From contig CANLVD010000022.1 of assembly GCA_947494445.1 (NCBI GenBank), forward strand, positions 1 to 44,676: DNA of 44,676 bases, in the 5' to 3' direction. Made by a program: the position numbers and the translations under genes. Of the stretch, positions 9,382 through 15,998 are shown piece by piece. A model generated the notes under the pieces. The model was given only the letters and a program-made list of their open reading frames with translations. It did not search any database and was not told the DNA's origin. Position 1 is the first letter of the stretch, and every line of letters begins with the position of its first letter. Source of the stretch: an uncultured Paracoccaceae bacterium (GTDB lineage Bacteria > Pseudomonadota > Alphaproteobacteria > Rhodobacterales > Rhodobacteraceae).

Positions 9382-11058
9382 ATGGCGATCAATCCGCCAC
9401 TCACGGAACTTGACATCAAGACGGCAGACGAAGGTTTCTACAAGGGGTTCGCCAAGAATGTGGCGATCACGTCAAAGGTCATCATCACCATTCTGGTGGT
9501 CTGGGCCGTGGCGTTTCCCGAGCAGGCCGGGACAGTCCTGAACGGGTTCAACAAATTCATTCTGGCCAACTTCGCGACCTGGTACACCTGGGTCATGGCT
9601 GCATTTGTGATTGTCTGCATCGTGCTGGCGATCTGGCCCGCCTCGGGGCGCTTGAAGATCGGTCTGGCCGAAGACAAGCCCGAGTTTTCGAGATTTTCTT
9701 GGTTTTCCATGATGTTCGGTGCCGGTATCGGCGTCGGGATGCTGACTTGGGCCGTGGCCGAGCCGGTGTATCACTTCGCCAACAACCCTGATGTGATCAA
9801 GGGGCTGGCCGAAGGGAGCACCGAGGGCAACGTCCTGAATGCCTATAAGTGGTCCTACCTGCACTGGGGGTTCTCAGCATGGTCGTCCTATGCGATCTGC
9901 GGTCTGGCACTTGGATATTTCGCCTTCCGGCGCAATCTCCCGCTGACCGTGCGTTCGTCGCTGACACCGCTTTTCGGGCGCTCGCTTGAGGGCGGCTTGG
10001 GTCATGTCATCGACATCGTGGCTGTTGTTGCGACCATTCTGGGCGTGGCACAGACGCTGGGCTTTGGTGTCGAGCAGTTCGTGGCAGGTCTTGCACGCAT
10101 TGGCATCGGAGACTGGCTGGTCAATGACGAAGGGTCTGCCTCGACCGTAGGCATCTTGTTTGCTCTTCTGGTGATCATGGGAGCCTCGACGCTGTCTGCG
10201 CTTTCGGGCGTAGGCAAGGGCATCAAATGGCTGTCGAACATCAACATGGGTCTAAGCTTCTTCCTGCTGGCGTTCTTCTTCATCTTCGGCTCGACCTTCT
10301 TTGGGTTGAAGGCGCTGTTTGTCGGCATGTTCGACTATCTGATTGCGTTGCCGGCAATGATCTTCACGGTCTGGAAGGCAGATGGCACGGAAGTGGGTGA
10401 TGCGCTTTCGGGCTGGCAGGGCGGCTGGACCGTCTTCTACTGGGCCTGGTGGGTGGCGTTCGCGCCGTTTGTGGGACTGTTCCTGGCGCGTATCTCGCGC
10501 GGGCGGACAGTGCGTGAGTTCGTGATCGGGGCGATCATCGCGCCATCGATCATGTGCTTCGTCTGGTTCTCGTTTGCTGGTGGTACGGCGATTGATCTGG
10601 AACTGACCGGCGGTGCCGGTGGGGTGATCAACTCGGCGGCTGATGGCGACAAGATCTTTGCCATGACCAATTTCATGCTGGCGCCGATATCCGAGATGAT
10701 CAGTTGGATCATGGCGGTGCTGATCGTGATCCTGCTCCTGACCTATCTGGTGACCTCCGCGGATTCGGCCGTTCTGATCGTGAACACGATCAACGCAGCC
10801 GGTGACGAGGGACCAAAGGCGCGGCCCCATATCATCTTCTGGGGTGTGGCGCTGGGAGCGGTGGTTGCGGCCCTGCTGATCGTGGGCGGCCTGTCGGCCA
10901 TTCAGACCGCGATGGTGATCGGAGCCTTACCGTTCTCGTTGGTGATGGTGCTGATGTGCCTGTCGCTGCTCAAGGCGATTTATCGCGACGGGCAGCGTGA
11001 GGCAGCAGGGGTATCAAGCACCGCAGGTGAGCCTGCGGCCACGAACCCGGCTGAGTAA
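9382..11058 (+). CDS. BCCT-family betaine/choline/carnitine transporter
   Basis: 558 residues with twelve hydrophobic segments. GAGIGVGML (about 112-120) is the Gly-rich motif of BCCT helix 3, and WTVFYWAWWVAFAPFVGLF followed by ARISRGRTVREF is the family signature in helix 8 with its trailing amphipathic segment. Family members import compatible solutes such as glycine betaine, choline or DMSP, usually by Na+ or H+ symport. The exact substrate is not deducible. A strong Shine-Dalgarno (GGGAGGG) supports the ATG at 9382. It is monocistronic, bounded by a palindrome-containing promoter region and a strong hairpin at 11071-11100. It sits between cobS and the J-domain gene, oriented against both. 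Confidence 0.95.
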   Translation: MAINPPLTELDIKTADEGFYKGFAKNVAITSKVIITILVVWAVAFPEQAGTVLNGFNKFILANFATWYTWVMAAFVIVCIVLAIWPASGRLKIGLAEDKPEFSRFSWFSMMFGAGIGVGMLTWAVAEPVYHFANNPDVIKGLAEGSTEGNVLNAYKWSYLHWGFSAWSSYAICGLALGYFAFRRNLPLTVRSSLTPLFGRSLEGGLGHVIDIVAVVATILGVAQTLGFGVEQFVAGLARIGIGDWLVNDEGSASTVGILFALLVIMGASTLSALSGVGKGIKWLSNINMGLSFFLLAFFFIFGSTFFGLKALFVGMFDYLIALPAMIFTVWKADGTEVGDALSGWQGGWTVFYWAWWVAFAPFVGLFLARISRGRTVREFVIGAIIAPSIMCFVWFSFAGGTAIDLELTGGAGGVINSAADGDKIFAMTNFMLAPISEMISWIMAVLIVILLLTYLVTSADSAVLIVNTINAAGDEGPKARPHIIFWGVALGAVVAALLIVGGLSAIQTAMVIGALPFSLVMVLMCLSLLKAIYRDGQREAAGVSSTAGEPAATNPAE

Positions 11059-11070
11059 GCCTTGAAAAGC

Positions 11071-11100
11071 GAAACCGGGCGCTTGGGTGCGCCCGGTTTC
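11071..11100. terminator. Perfect 12-bp hairpin after BCCT gene
   Basis: GAAACCGGGCGC pairs perfectly with GTGCGCCCGGTTTC minus its first two bases, i.e. a 12-bp stem at 11071-11082/11089-11100 with loop TTGGGT. It lies 12 bases after the transporter stop and 22 bases before the convergent J-domain stop, so it probably terminates both directions. No long T-tract follows. Confidence 0.75.
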
Positions 11101-11122
11101 ACACCGGTCGGTGTCCGGTACG

Positions 11123-11779
11123 TCAATCCTTGAAAGAGCGGCTTTCCTTGACCTGATCCCAGGCCCAGACCACCTCGGCCAGGCGATCCTCGTCATCGCG
11201 CTTGCCGCCGTTCATGTCCGGATGAAGGACCTTGACCAAAGCTTTGTATTGCTTGCGCAATTCGGTCTTGGTGGCTGTGTCTGAAGCCTCAAGGATCGCA
11301 AGTGCCTTGCGCTCGGTCGCGGGCAGGCGGCGGGTGTTGGCGCGCGCACCGGCCCCGTTCACACCTGCGGCCGGGTTCATGGTTGCATTGTCGCCGAGCA
11401 CCTGCATCGGATCATCAAATCCGAAGCGCTGCCATGCACGGCCTTCAGGGTGACCTTCCGCGCCGCCCTTGAGCGGTTTGGTGGGGCGTTCCCAGACCTT
11501 GTCGGCGGCAAATTGCTTTTCCATTTCTTCGTCTGAGTGGTTCTCGAAGAAATTCCATTTCAGATTGTATTCGCGGATATGGGTTTTGCAGAACCAGAAG
11601 AACTCTTCCAGATGGTCGGGCGATTTTGGGGCACGAAATTTGCCGGGATCGCCGCAGCCGGGCTTGTCGCAGACCCGGCTTGAGGTCTCGACCGCACCTG
11701 TCATGCCGCGGCTTTTGGCGCGGCGCTTCTTGTCGGCGGATACTGAAATGTCAAAATTAAATGGCGAGTTTTTGGCCAT
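11123..11779 (-). CDS. J-domain (DnaJ-like) protein
   Basis: 218 residues from the ATG at 11779 (GGAG ribosome site upstream; a longer frame to 11851 overlaps the bolA promoter). The N-terminal half has a Cys/His-containing region (VCDKPGCGDP, FWFCKTHIREYN) that may bind metal. The C-terminal ~60 residues form a J domain with the HPD motif in KVLHPDMNGG, which stimulates DnaK-type Hsp70 ATPase. In Rhodobacteraceae this gene commonly precedes cobS-cobT and is divergent from bolA. The bolA side of that arrangement is kept here, but cobS is displaced by a transporter gene. Confidence 0.9.
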   Translation of the reverse strand: MAKNSPFNFDISVSADKKRRAKSRGMTGAVETSSRVCDKPGCGDPGKFRAPKSPDHLEEFFWFCKTHIREYNLKWNFFENHSDEEMEKQFAADKVWERPTKPLKGGAEGHPEGRAWQRFGFDDPMQVLGDNATMNPAAGVNGAGARANTRRLPATERKALAILEASDTATKTELRKQYKALVKVLHPDMNGGKRDDEDRLAEVVWAWDQVKESRSFKD

Positions 11780-11878
11780 AATCACATCTCCGGAGGCGGG
11801 CATCTTTTCACTTTGAGGGCGACAGTTTAAGCTTGTTTGCAGGAAGGCCAAGCCTTGAATTCACAGAATGGAGAAAAG

Positions 11879-12142
11879 ATGCAGGTCGCACAGAGGATGG
11901 AAGCCAAGCTGCGCGCGGCATTTGACCCGCAACAGATTGAAGTCATTGACGAAAGTGAAGAGCACCGGGGCCATGGGGGATGGCGCGAAGGGGGTGAGAC
12001 ACATTTTCGGGTGGTCATCCGGGCTGCAACTTTTGACGGATTGAGCCGGGTTGCACGCCAGCGCGCGGTCAACAAGGTGCTGGAAGAAGAGCTGAACGGG
12101 CCTGTGCATGCGCTGGCCCTGAGCGTGGAGGGAGTGGCATGA
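11879..12142 (+). CDS. BolA family protein
   Basis: 87 residues. The ATG at 11879 follows a good GGAG site five bases upstream; the longer TTG-started frame from 11837 is unsupported. The BolA fold is recognisable from the N-terminal KLRAAFDPQQIEVIDES strand-helix unit, HRGHGG and the C-terminal QRAVNKVLEEELNGPVHALAL. Members partner with monothiol glutaredoxins in Fe-S trafficking or act as DNA-binding regulators. His in HALAL is the conserved residue near the C terminus. It is divergent from the J-domain gene, and its stop overlaps the next start by four bases. Confidence 0.93.
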   Translation: MQVAQRMEAKLRAAFDPQQIEVIDESEEHRGHGGWREGGETHFRVVIRAATFDGLSRVARQRAVNKVLEEELNGPVHALALSVEGVA

Positions 12143-12300
12143 AACTCTGGGCAATCATGGTTGTGGTGCTGGGGCTGGCTGCCTGTCAACCAACAGGAAA
12201 TGCGGGCGTCAGCATTGGCACCGACGGGGTCAAGGGCCGGGTCGGTGCGGGTGTGGCCGTGGGCAACAACGTGACAGTGGGTGTGGGCGTCGGCCTTTGA
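12139..12300 (+). CDS. 53-residue Gly/Val-rich putative lipoprotein coupled to bolA
   Basis: Read directly from the sequence: MKLWAIMVVVLGLAACQP, a short lipoprotein signal with lipobox LAAC (Cys16), then a mature part of 37 residues dominated by alternating Gly and Val (VGAGVAVGNNV, VGVGVGL), which suggests a small beta-structured or amyloid-like tail. The ATG overlaps the bolA stop (ATGA), so translation is probably coupled. I recognise no named family. A small outer-membrane-directed lipoprotein tied to bolA is an unusual pairing. Confidence 0.78.
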   Translation: MKLWAIMVVVLGLAACQPTGNAGVSIGTDGVKGRVGAGVAVGNNVTVGVGVGL

Positions 12301-12373
12301 CCGGCAGGCTATGGCCTGACGGGCGGTGCCAGTGAGTATTAACTGGAAAATCGAAGCTTGTGACGCCTGAGGA

Positions 12374-12721
12374 TCAAAGATCCCGGTCAGCGGGGCCAAG
12401 GCCGGGAGCTGCAGGAGCCTGTTCGGACAGAACCGGTTCGGGTTTGACCGGGGCTGCGCGCAGGGCTGGCTGAACTTGCGCCGCCGGTTTTGCCCGGCGG
12501 AAGACCAGCACCGAATGATAGGTCTCGGAGGCCGAGGACAGCATGCCCTTCTTTTCATCTGCAGGCAGCGTCTCGGCGCGCAGATATTCCCAGCCTTCGG
12601 CGGCCATGTCGTTGATTGCGTCCGTGAGCGCATGGGCAAAGCGTCCGGCACCGGTTTTGACACCCTTGATGCGTTTCGTCCGGCGGGGAGAGGCGATCAC
12701 TTGGTATTCGTATTGTGTCAT
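12374..12721 (-). CDS. DUF4177 domain-containing protein
   Basis: 115 residues. The N-terminal two-thirds match the DUF4177 pattern: YEYQVIASPRR at the start, an amphipathic helix, then AAEGWEYLRAETLP and a C-terminal strand (YHSVLVFRR). The Pro/Ala-rich tail (about 78-115) is probably disordered. Function is unknown; the domain is small and cytosolic. It is convergent with bolA and its lipoprotein, and divergent from the cyclase gene across a 268-base gap in which I see no other gene. Confidence 0.82.
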   Translation of the reverse strand: MTQYEYQVIASPRRTKRIKGVKTGAGRFAHALTDAINDMAAEGWEYLRAETLPADEKKGMLSSASETYHSVLVFRRAKPAAQVQPALRAAPVKPEPVLSEQAPAAPGLGPADRDL

Positions 12722-12989
12722 GGTCCGACTGGCCTTGGTTTCATGCGGCGTTAGGGGGAGGTTTTGCCAAGAAAGCCGGGCGGTCTCAAGGGGAAAGACC
12801 CATCAGATTGATCCGGTTGCCGGGCAACTGGTGTAGATTGACCACAAATGTGCTTGAGTGCGGAAATGCACTGCGTTCCACTCTGGAATGGCTAGGGATA
12901 AATGCGTAGGCTGGTGCAACTGGTCCTCAGGGGCCTGCGGCCCTCGTGCGGGGGTCGCGGAACGGACCGGCGGAATTGAGTGGGAACGC

Positions 12990-14759
12990 ATGATTTCTGA
13001 AAAGATGATCGACGCCTTGCTGCTGACCCGTGTCAGCCGCTGCGTGCTGATTGTCGACATCGTGGAATCGGTGCGGCTGATCCAGAGCAATGAAAGCTCG
13101 ACCATCGTGCACTGGCTGGAGATCGTGCGCTTTGTGAAAGAGCATCTTGAGGCCCATGGCGGCGGGCGGCTGGTCAAGTCTCTGGGTGACGGGTTGCTGC
13201 TGGAGTTCGATAACGTGCTGCCCGCCATGCGCATGGCTTTTGATGTGCTGGGCTGTTCGCGGGATCTGAATGCCCGGCTGGAAGATGACGATCAGGTGCA
13301 TCTGCGCATGGGTCTGGAGCTGACGGAAGTTCTGGTGGGCGAGGATGACATCTACGGCCACGGCGTGAACATGGCCGCTCGTCTGGCGACACTGGCACGT
13401 CCCGGCGAGATCATCACGTCATCTGCCGTGCGCGAGAACATAACGCCTGATTTCGACGCGGATGTCGAGGATATGGGGGAGTGCTACCTCAAGCACATCA
13501 AGGAGCCTGTCCGGGCGTTTCGCATCGGGCCGCCGGGGCCGCGGCCTGCGCCCCTGAGGGTTGATCCGACTGCCAGCATGCTGCCGACGCTTGCCGTTGT
13601 GCCGTTTTCCAACGGTGGCACAGCGGTGGTCGGCGAAGTGCTGGCGGAAGAGCTGATCCGGGCGTTGTCGCAATCCTCGCAGGTCAATGTGATCAGCCGG
13701 ATGTCGACGCGGGCTTTTCGCCATGCCAGTGGCGATGCGCGGCTGGTGGGGGATCATCTGCAGGCGCATTACGTGCTGACCGGGCGGGTAATGGAGCATG
13801 ACAAAGCGGTGTCGGTATCGTTGCAACTGACCGAGACACGCACCGACACGGTTGTCTGGGCCGAGCGGATGACGTCGAAACTGGCGGACATTCTGATGGG
13901 TGACCAGGATCTGGTTGTCAAAGTGACCTCGGCCATCGGGAAATCCATCCTGAAACGTGAGTTTGACCGGGCGCGGACATTGCCGCTGCCCACCGTGGAG
14001 AGTTACGGTCTGCTTCTGGGGTCGATCTCGGCCATGTACCGGCTGTCGCGCAGCGAGTTCGAGCGGGCCGGTGAAATTCTGGAACATCTGATCGACCGGG
14101 AACCGCGCCAGCCGCTGCCGCTGGCCTGGAAGGCGAACTGGCATGTGCTGAAAGTGCAGCAGGGCTGGACCGACAATCCCGAGACCGAGCGACGGCTTGC
14201 CCTTGGCCAGACCGGGCGGGCGCTGGATCTGGACAGCGAGAATGATGTGGCGCTGACTTTCAATGGATTTGTTCAGACCAATCTGTTCCGTGATTTCGAA
14301 GCCGGTGAAGAGCAATATGACAAGGCGCTTCTGTCCAATCCCAATGCCTCGCTCGCGTGGTTGCTCAAGGGCATGATGCATGCGTTCCGGGGCGAGGGGG
14401 ATCTGGCGGTGGAGTTTTGCGGGCGGGCACAGTCGCTGTCGCCCTTTGATCCGCAGCGGTTCTTCTACGACAGCCTCAACAGCGGGGCCTATATCTCGGC
14501 CGGAGACTATGCGCAGGCCGAGAAGATCGCGCTGCGCTCGCTCAAGGCCAATTCGACACATACATCGACGCTCAGATCGCTGGCGATTGCCCAGTGGCAG
14601 CTTGGAAAACATGAGGAAGCCCGCGCAACTGTGCAAAAACTCACAGTTTTGGAGCCCGGACTGACGCGTAGCAATTGGTTAAAGAAAAATCCTGGTGCAA
14701 AGTCGCCCCTGGGGGAAAAACTGATTGATATTCTGATGCAGGCGGGTTTGCCTGAGTAA
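12990..14759 (+). CDS. Class III adenylate/guanylate cyclase with TolB-like and TPR regions
   Basis: 589 residues from the ATG at 12990; an open frame continues upstream to 12858, but its leader looks non-coding. Residues ~10-178 form a class III nucleotidyl cyclase homology domain with metal-binding aspartates in VDIVES (Asp23) and SLGDG (Asp67) and the transition-state segment VNMAARL (126-132), so it is probably active. Residues ~189-330 resemble the TolB-like domain found in many alphaproteobacterial cyclases (LAVVPFSNGG...LAEELIRALS, LTGRV). The remainder is helical TPR-like repeats (AGEEQYDKALLSNPNASLAW, GDYAQAEKIALRSLKANS). No membrane helix is seen, so it is cytosolic. It likely makes cAMP in response to a protein or ligand bound by the TPR part. 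It lies upstream of the PAP2 and S8 genes on the same strand with a 37-base gap. Confidence 0.9.
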   Translation: MISEKMIDALLLTRVSRCVLIVDIVESVRLIQSNESSTIVHWLEIVRFVKEHLEAHGGGRLVKSLGDGLLLEFDNVLPAMRMAFDVLGCSRDLNARLEDDDQVHLRMGLELTEVLVGEDDIYGHGVNMAARLATLARPGEIITSSAVRENITPDFDADVEDMGECYLKHIKEPVRAFRIGPPGPRPAPLRVDPTASMLPTLAVVPFSNGGTAVVGEVLAEELIRALSQSSQVNVISRMSTRAFRHASGDARLVGDHLQAHYVLTGRVMEHDKAVSVSLQLTETRTDTVVWAERMTSKLADILMGDQDLVVKVTSAIGKSILKREFDRARTLPLPTVESYGLLLGSISAMYRLSRSEFERAGEILEHLIDREPRQPLPLAWKANWHVLKVQQGWTDNPETERRLALGQTGRALDLDSENDVALTFNGFVQTNLFRDFEAGEEQYDKALLSNPNASLAWLLKGMMHAFRGEGDLAVEFCGRAQSLSPFDPQRFFYDSLNSGAYISAGDYAQAEKIALRSLKANSTHTSTLRSLAIAQWQLGKHEEARATVQKLTVLEPGLTRSNWLKKNPGAKSPLGEKLIDILMQAGLPE

Positions 14760-14796
14760 GTGGTGACTAAAACAAACGCTCAAAGGGGAGAGTGAC

Positions 14797-15951
14797 ATGG
14801 GTGGGATGGGACCTGAGACAGGATGGACTGGCTGGACAGGATGGACAGGTTGGACCGGCTGGACGGGCTGGACAGGATGGACGGGCTGGACAGGATGGTC
14901 AGGCGGACCGGGTGGCGGATCTGATGCTCCGGGCCTGATCACGACCAAGAACGGCATTGCCGGGCCTTGGGTGCAACCCGGTGTGCCGCCTGTCGCACGG
15001 CCCCAGAACAACACCGACAATCTGAGCCAGCTAAACACCGAATTGCGCATGGCGCAGTATGAATTCGAGATGTTTTCGCGCCTGAATTTTGCGTTCAATG
15101 CGTCCAGCGGCAAGGCGTCGCTCTACCATCTTGAGACCAAGAACGCGACGGCGACCACGCCGCCCACAGGCAAGTATCAGCCACTTGTGGAGATGACGCG
15201 CCCGACAGAGGCGAATTTTCTGGATCAGCTGACCTATCTGAACACCTATTCCGCGCTGCGCACGGATCGCGGTGGCGAGATCGTGAGCCAGACTGGTCTG
15301 CCGATCCCCTATTGGTCGTCAATCCCCTACATGAGCCCCGAGCGTACGCCCTATACGATGGAGCTTTTGCTGACCGCGATGCGTCTGGCGCAGTATTCGG
15401 TGATGAAATTCAAATACACGCTGGCGTGCCGCAGGCCAAATGAGTTTTCAGCGCAGGTCCAGCCGATCATTCCAACACCGCTTCACGGCACGCTGCCGTC
15501 TGGTCATGCGACTGAGGCCTTCATCACGGCCACCGTGCTGAGCCGCCTGCTGCAGGAAATTGGCGGACCGGTTTATTCGACCGTTGAATGGCCCACGCAG
15601 CTGATGCGTCTGGCAAGCCGGATCGCCATCAACCGCACGGTCGCAGGCGTGCATTTCCCTGTGGATAGCGCGGCAGGCGCAGCGTTGGGCACGACGCTGG
15701 GCGACTATCTGGTCAAACGCTGCAAGGCCAAGACGGTCAAGTACAACGCGGTGAACTTCGAAGGCACCGGTTTTGGTGGTGATTTCATCTGGACCGACAT
15801 GGTGGGCTTCAACAGCGCCAACAAAATTGTGCAGGACTTTTCTGGCCCGGCTTCGGCCTATTGGTCGGCGCAGAGCGAGACGCTCAAAGGCTCGGAGCAA
15901 TCGGCCATCCTGACGTGGTTGTGGGAAAAGGCGCTGTCCGAATGGACGTAA
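14797..15951 (+). CDS. PAP2 / vanadium-haloperoxidase-fold enzyme with N-terminal (GWT)n tract
   Basis: 384 residues; AGGGGAG precedes the ATG. The C-terminal part has a complete acid phosphatase/haloperoxidase site: KX6RP (Lys206 to Arg213-Pro214), PSGH (234-237) and RX5HX3D (Arg280, His286, Asp290). The helical segment before it (about 75-200) resembles the soluble vanadium-dependent haloperoxidase layout more than membrane PAP2 lipid phosphatases, and no clear membrane helices or signal peptide are present. Residues 9-35 are nine consecutive Gly-Trp-Thr/Ser triplets, followed by a Gly/Pro-rich linker. The Gly and Thr codons vary between units. Phosphatase versus haloperoxidase cannot be settled by eye. 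The S8 peptidase follows after 47 bases and shares Glu-Thr-Gly-Trp at residues 7-10. Confidence 0.88.
   Translation: MGGMGPETGWTGWTGWTGWTGWTGWTGWTGWTGWSGGPGGGSDAPGLITTKNGIAGPWVQPGVPPVARPQNNTDNLSQLNTELRMAQYEFEMFSRLNFAFNASSGKASLYHLETKNATATTPPTGKYQPLVEMTRPTEANFLDQLTYLNTYSALRTDRGGEIVSQTGLPIPYWSSIPYMSPERTPYTMELLLTAMRLAQYSVMKFKYTLACRRPNEFSAQVQPIIPTPLHGTLPSGHATEAFITATVLSRLLQEIGGPVYSTVEWPTQLMRLASRIAINRTVAGVHFPVDSAAGAALGTTLGDYLVKRCKAKTVKYNAVNFEGTGFGGDFIWTDMVGFNSANKIVQDFSGPASAYWSAQSETLKGSEQSAILTWLWEKALSEWT
14821..14901 (+). repeat. Nine-unit 9-bp coding repeat (Gly-Trp-Thr)8(Gly-Trp-Ser)
   Basis: Nine 9-bp units encode tryptophan at every third residue. TGG is fixed, but glycine uses GGA, GGC and GGT, and threonine uses ACT, ACA, ACC and ACG. 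Synonymous variation with a constant peptide indicates the amino-acid pattern is maintained, unlike the perfect repeat at the window start. Confidence 0.97.
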
Positions 15952-15998
15952 GCTGGCCTGGATTACAATCCCTTCCCAACCGGACAGGAGACGCGATC

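Noticed and set aside
13419-14636. 405-codon minus-strand frame opposite the cyclase
   Set aside because: Antisense to a cyclase with intact catalytic motifs; no supporting signals.
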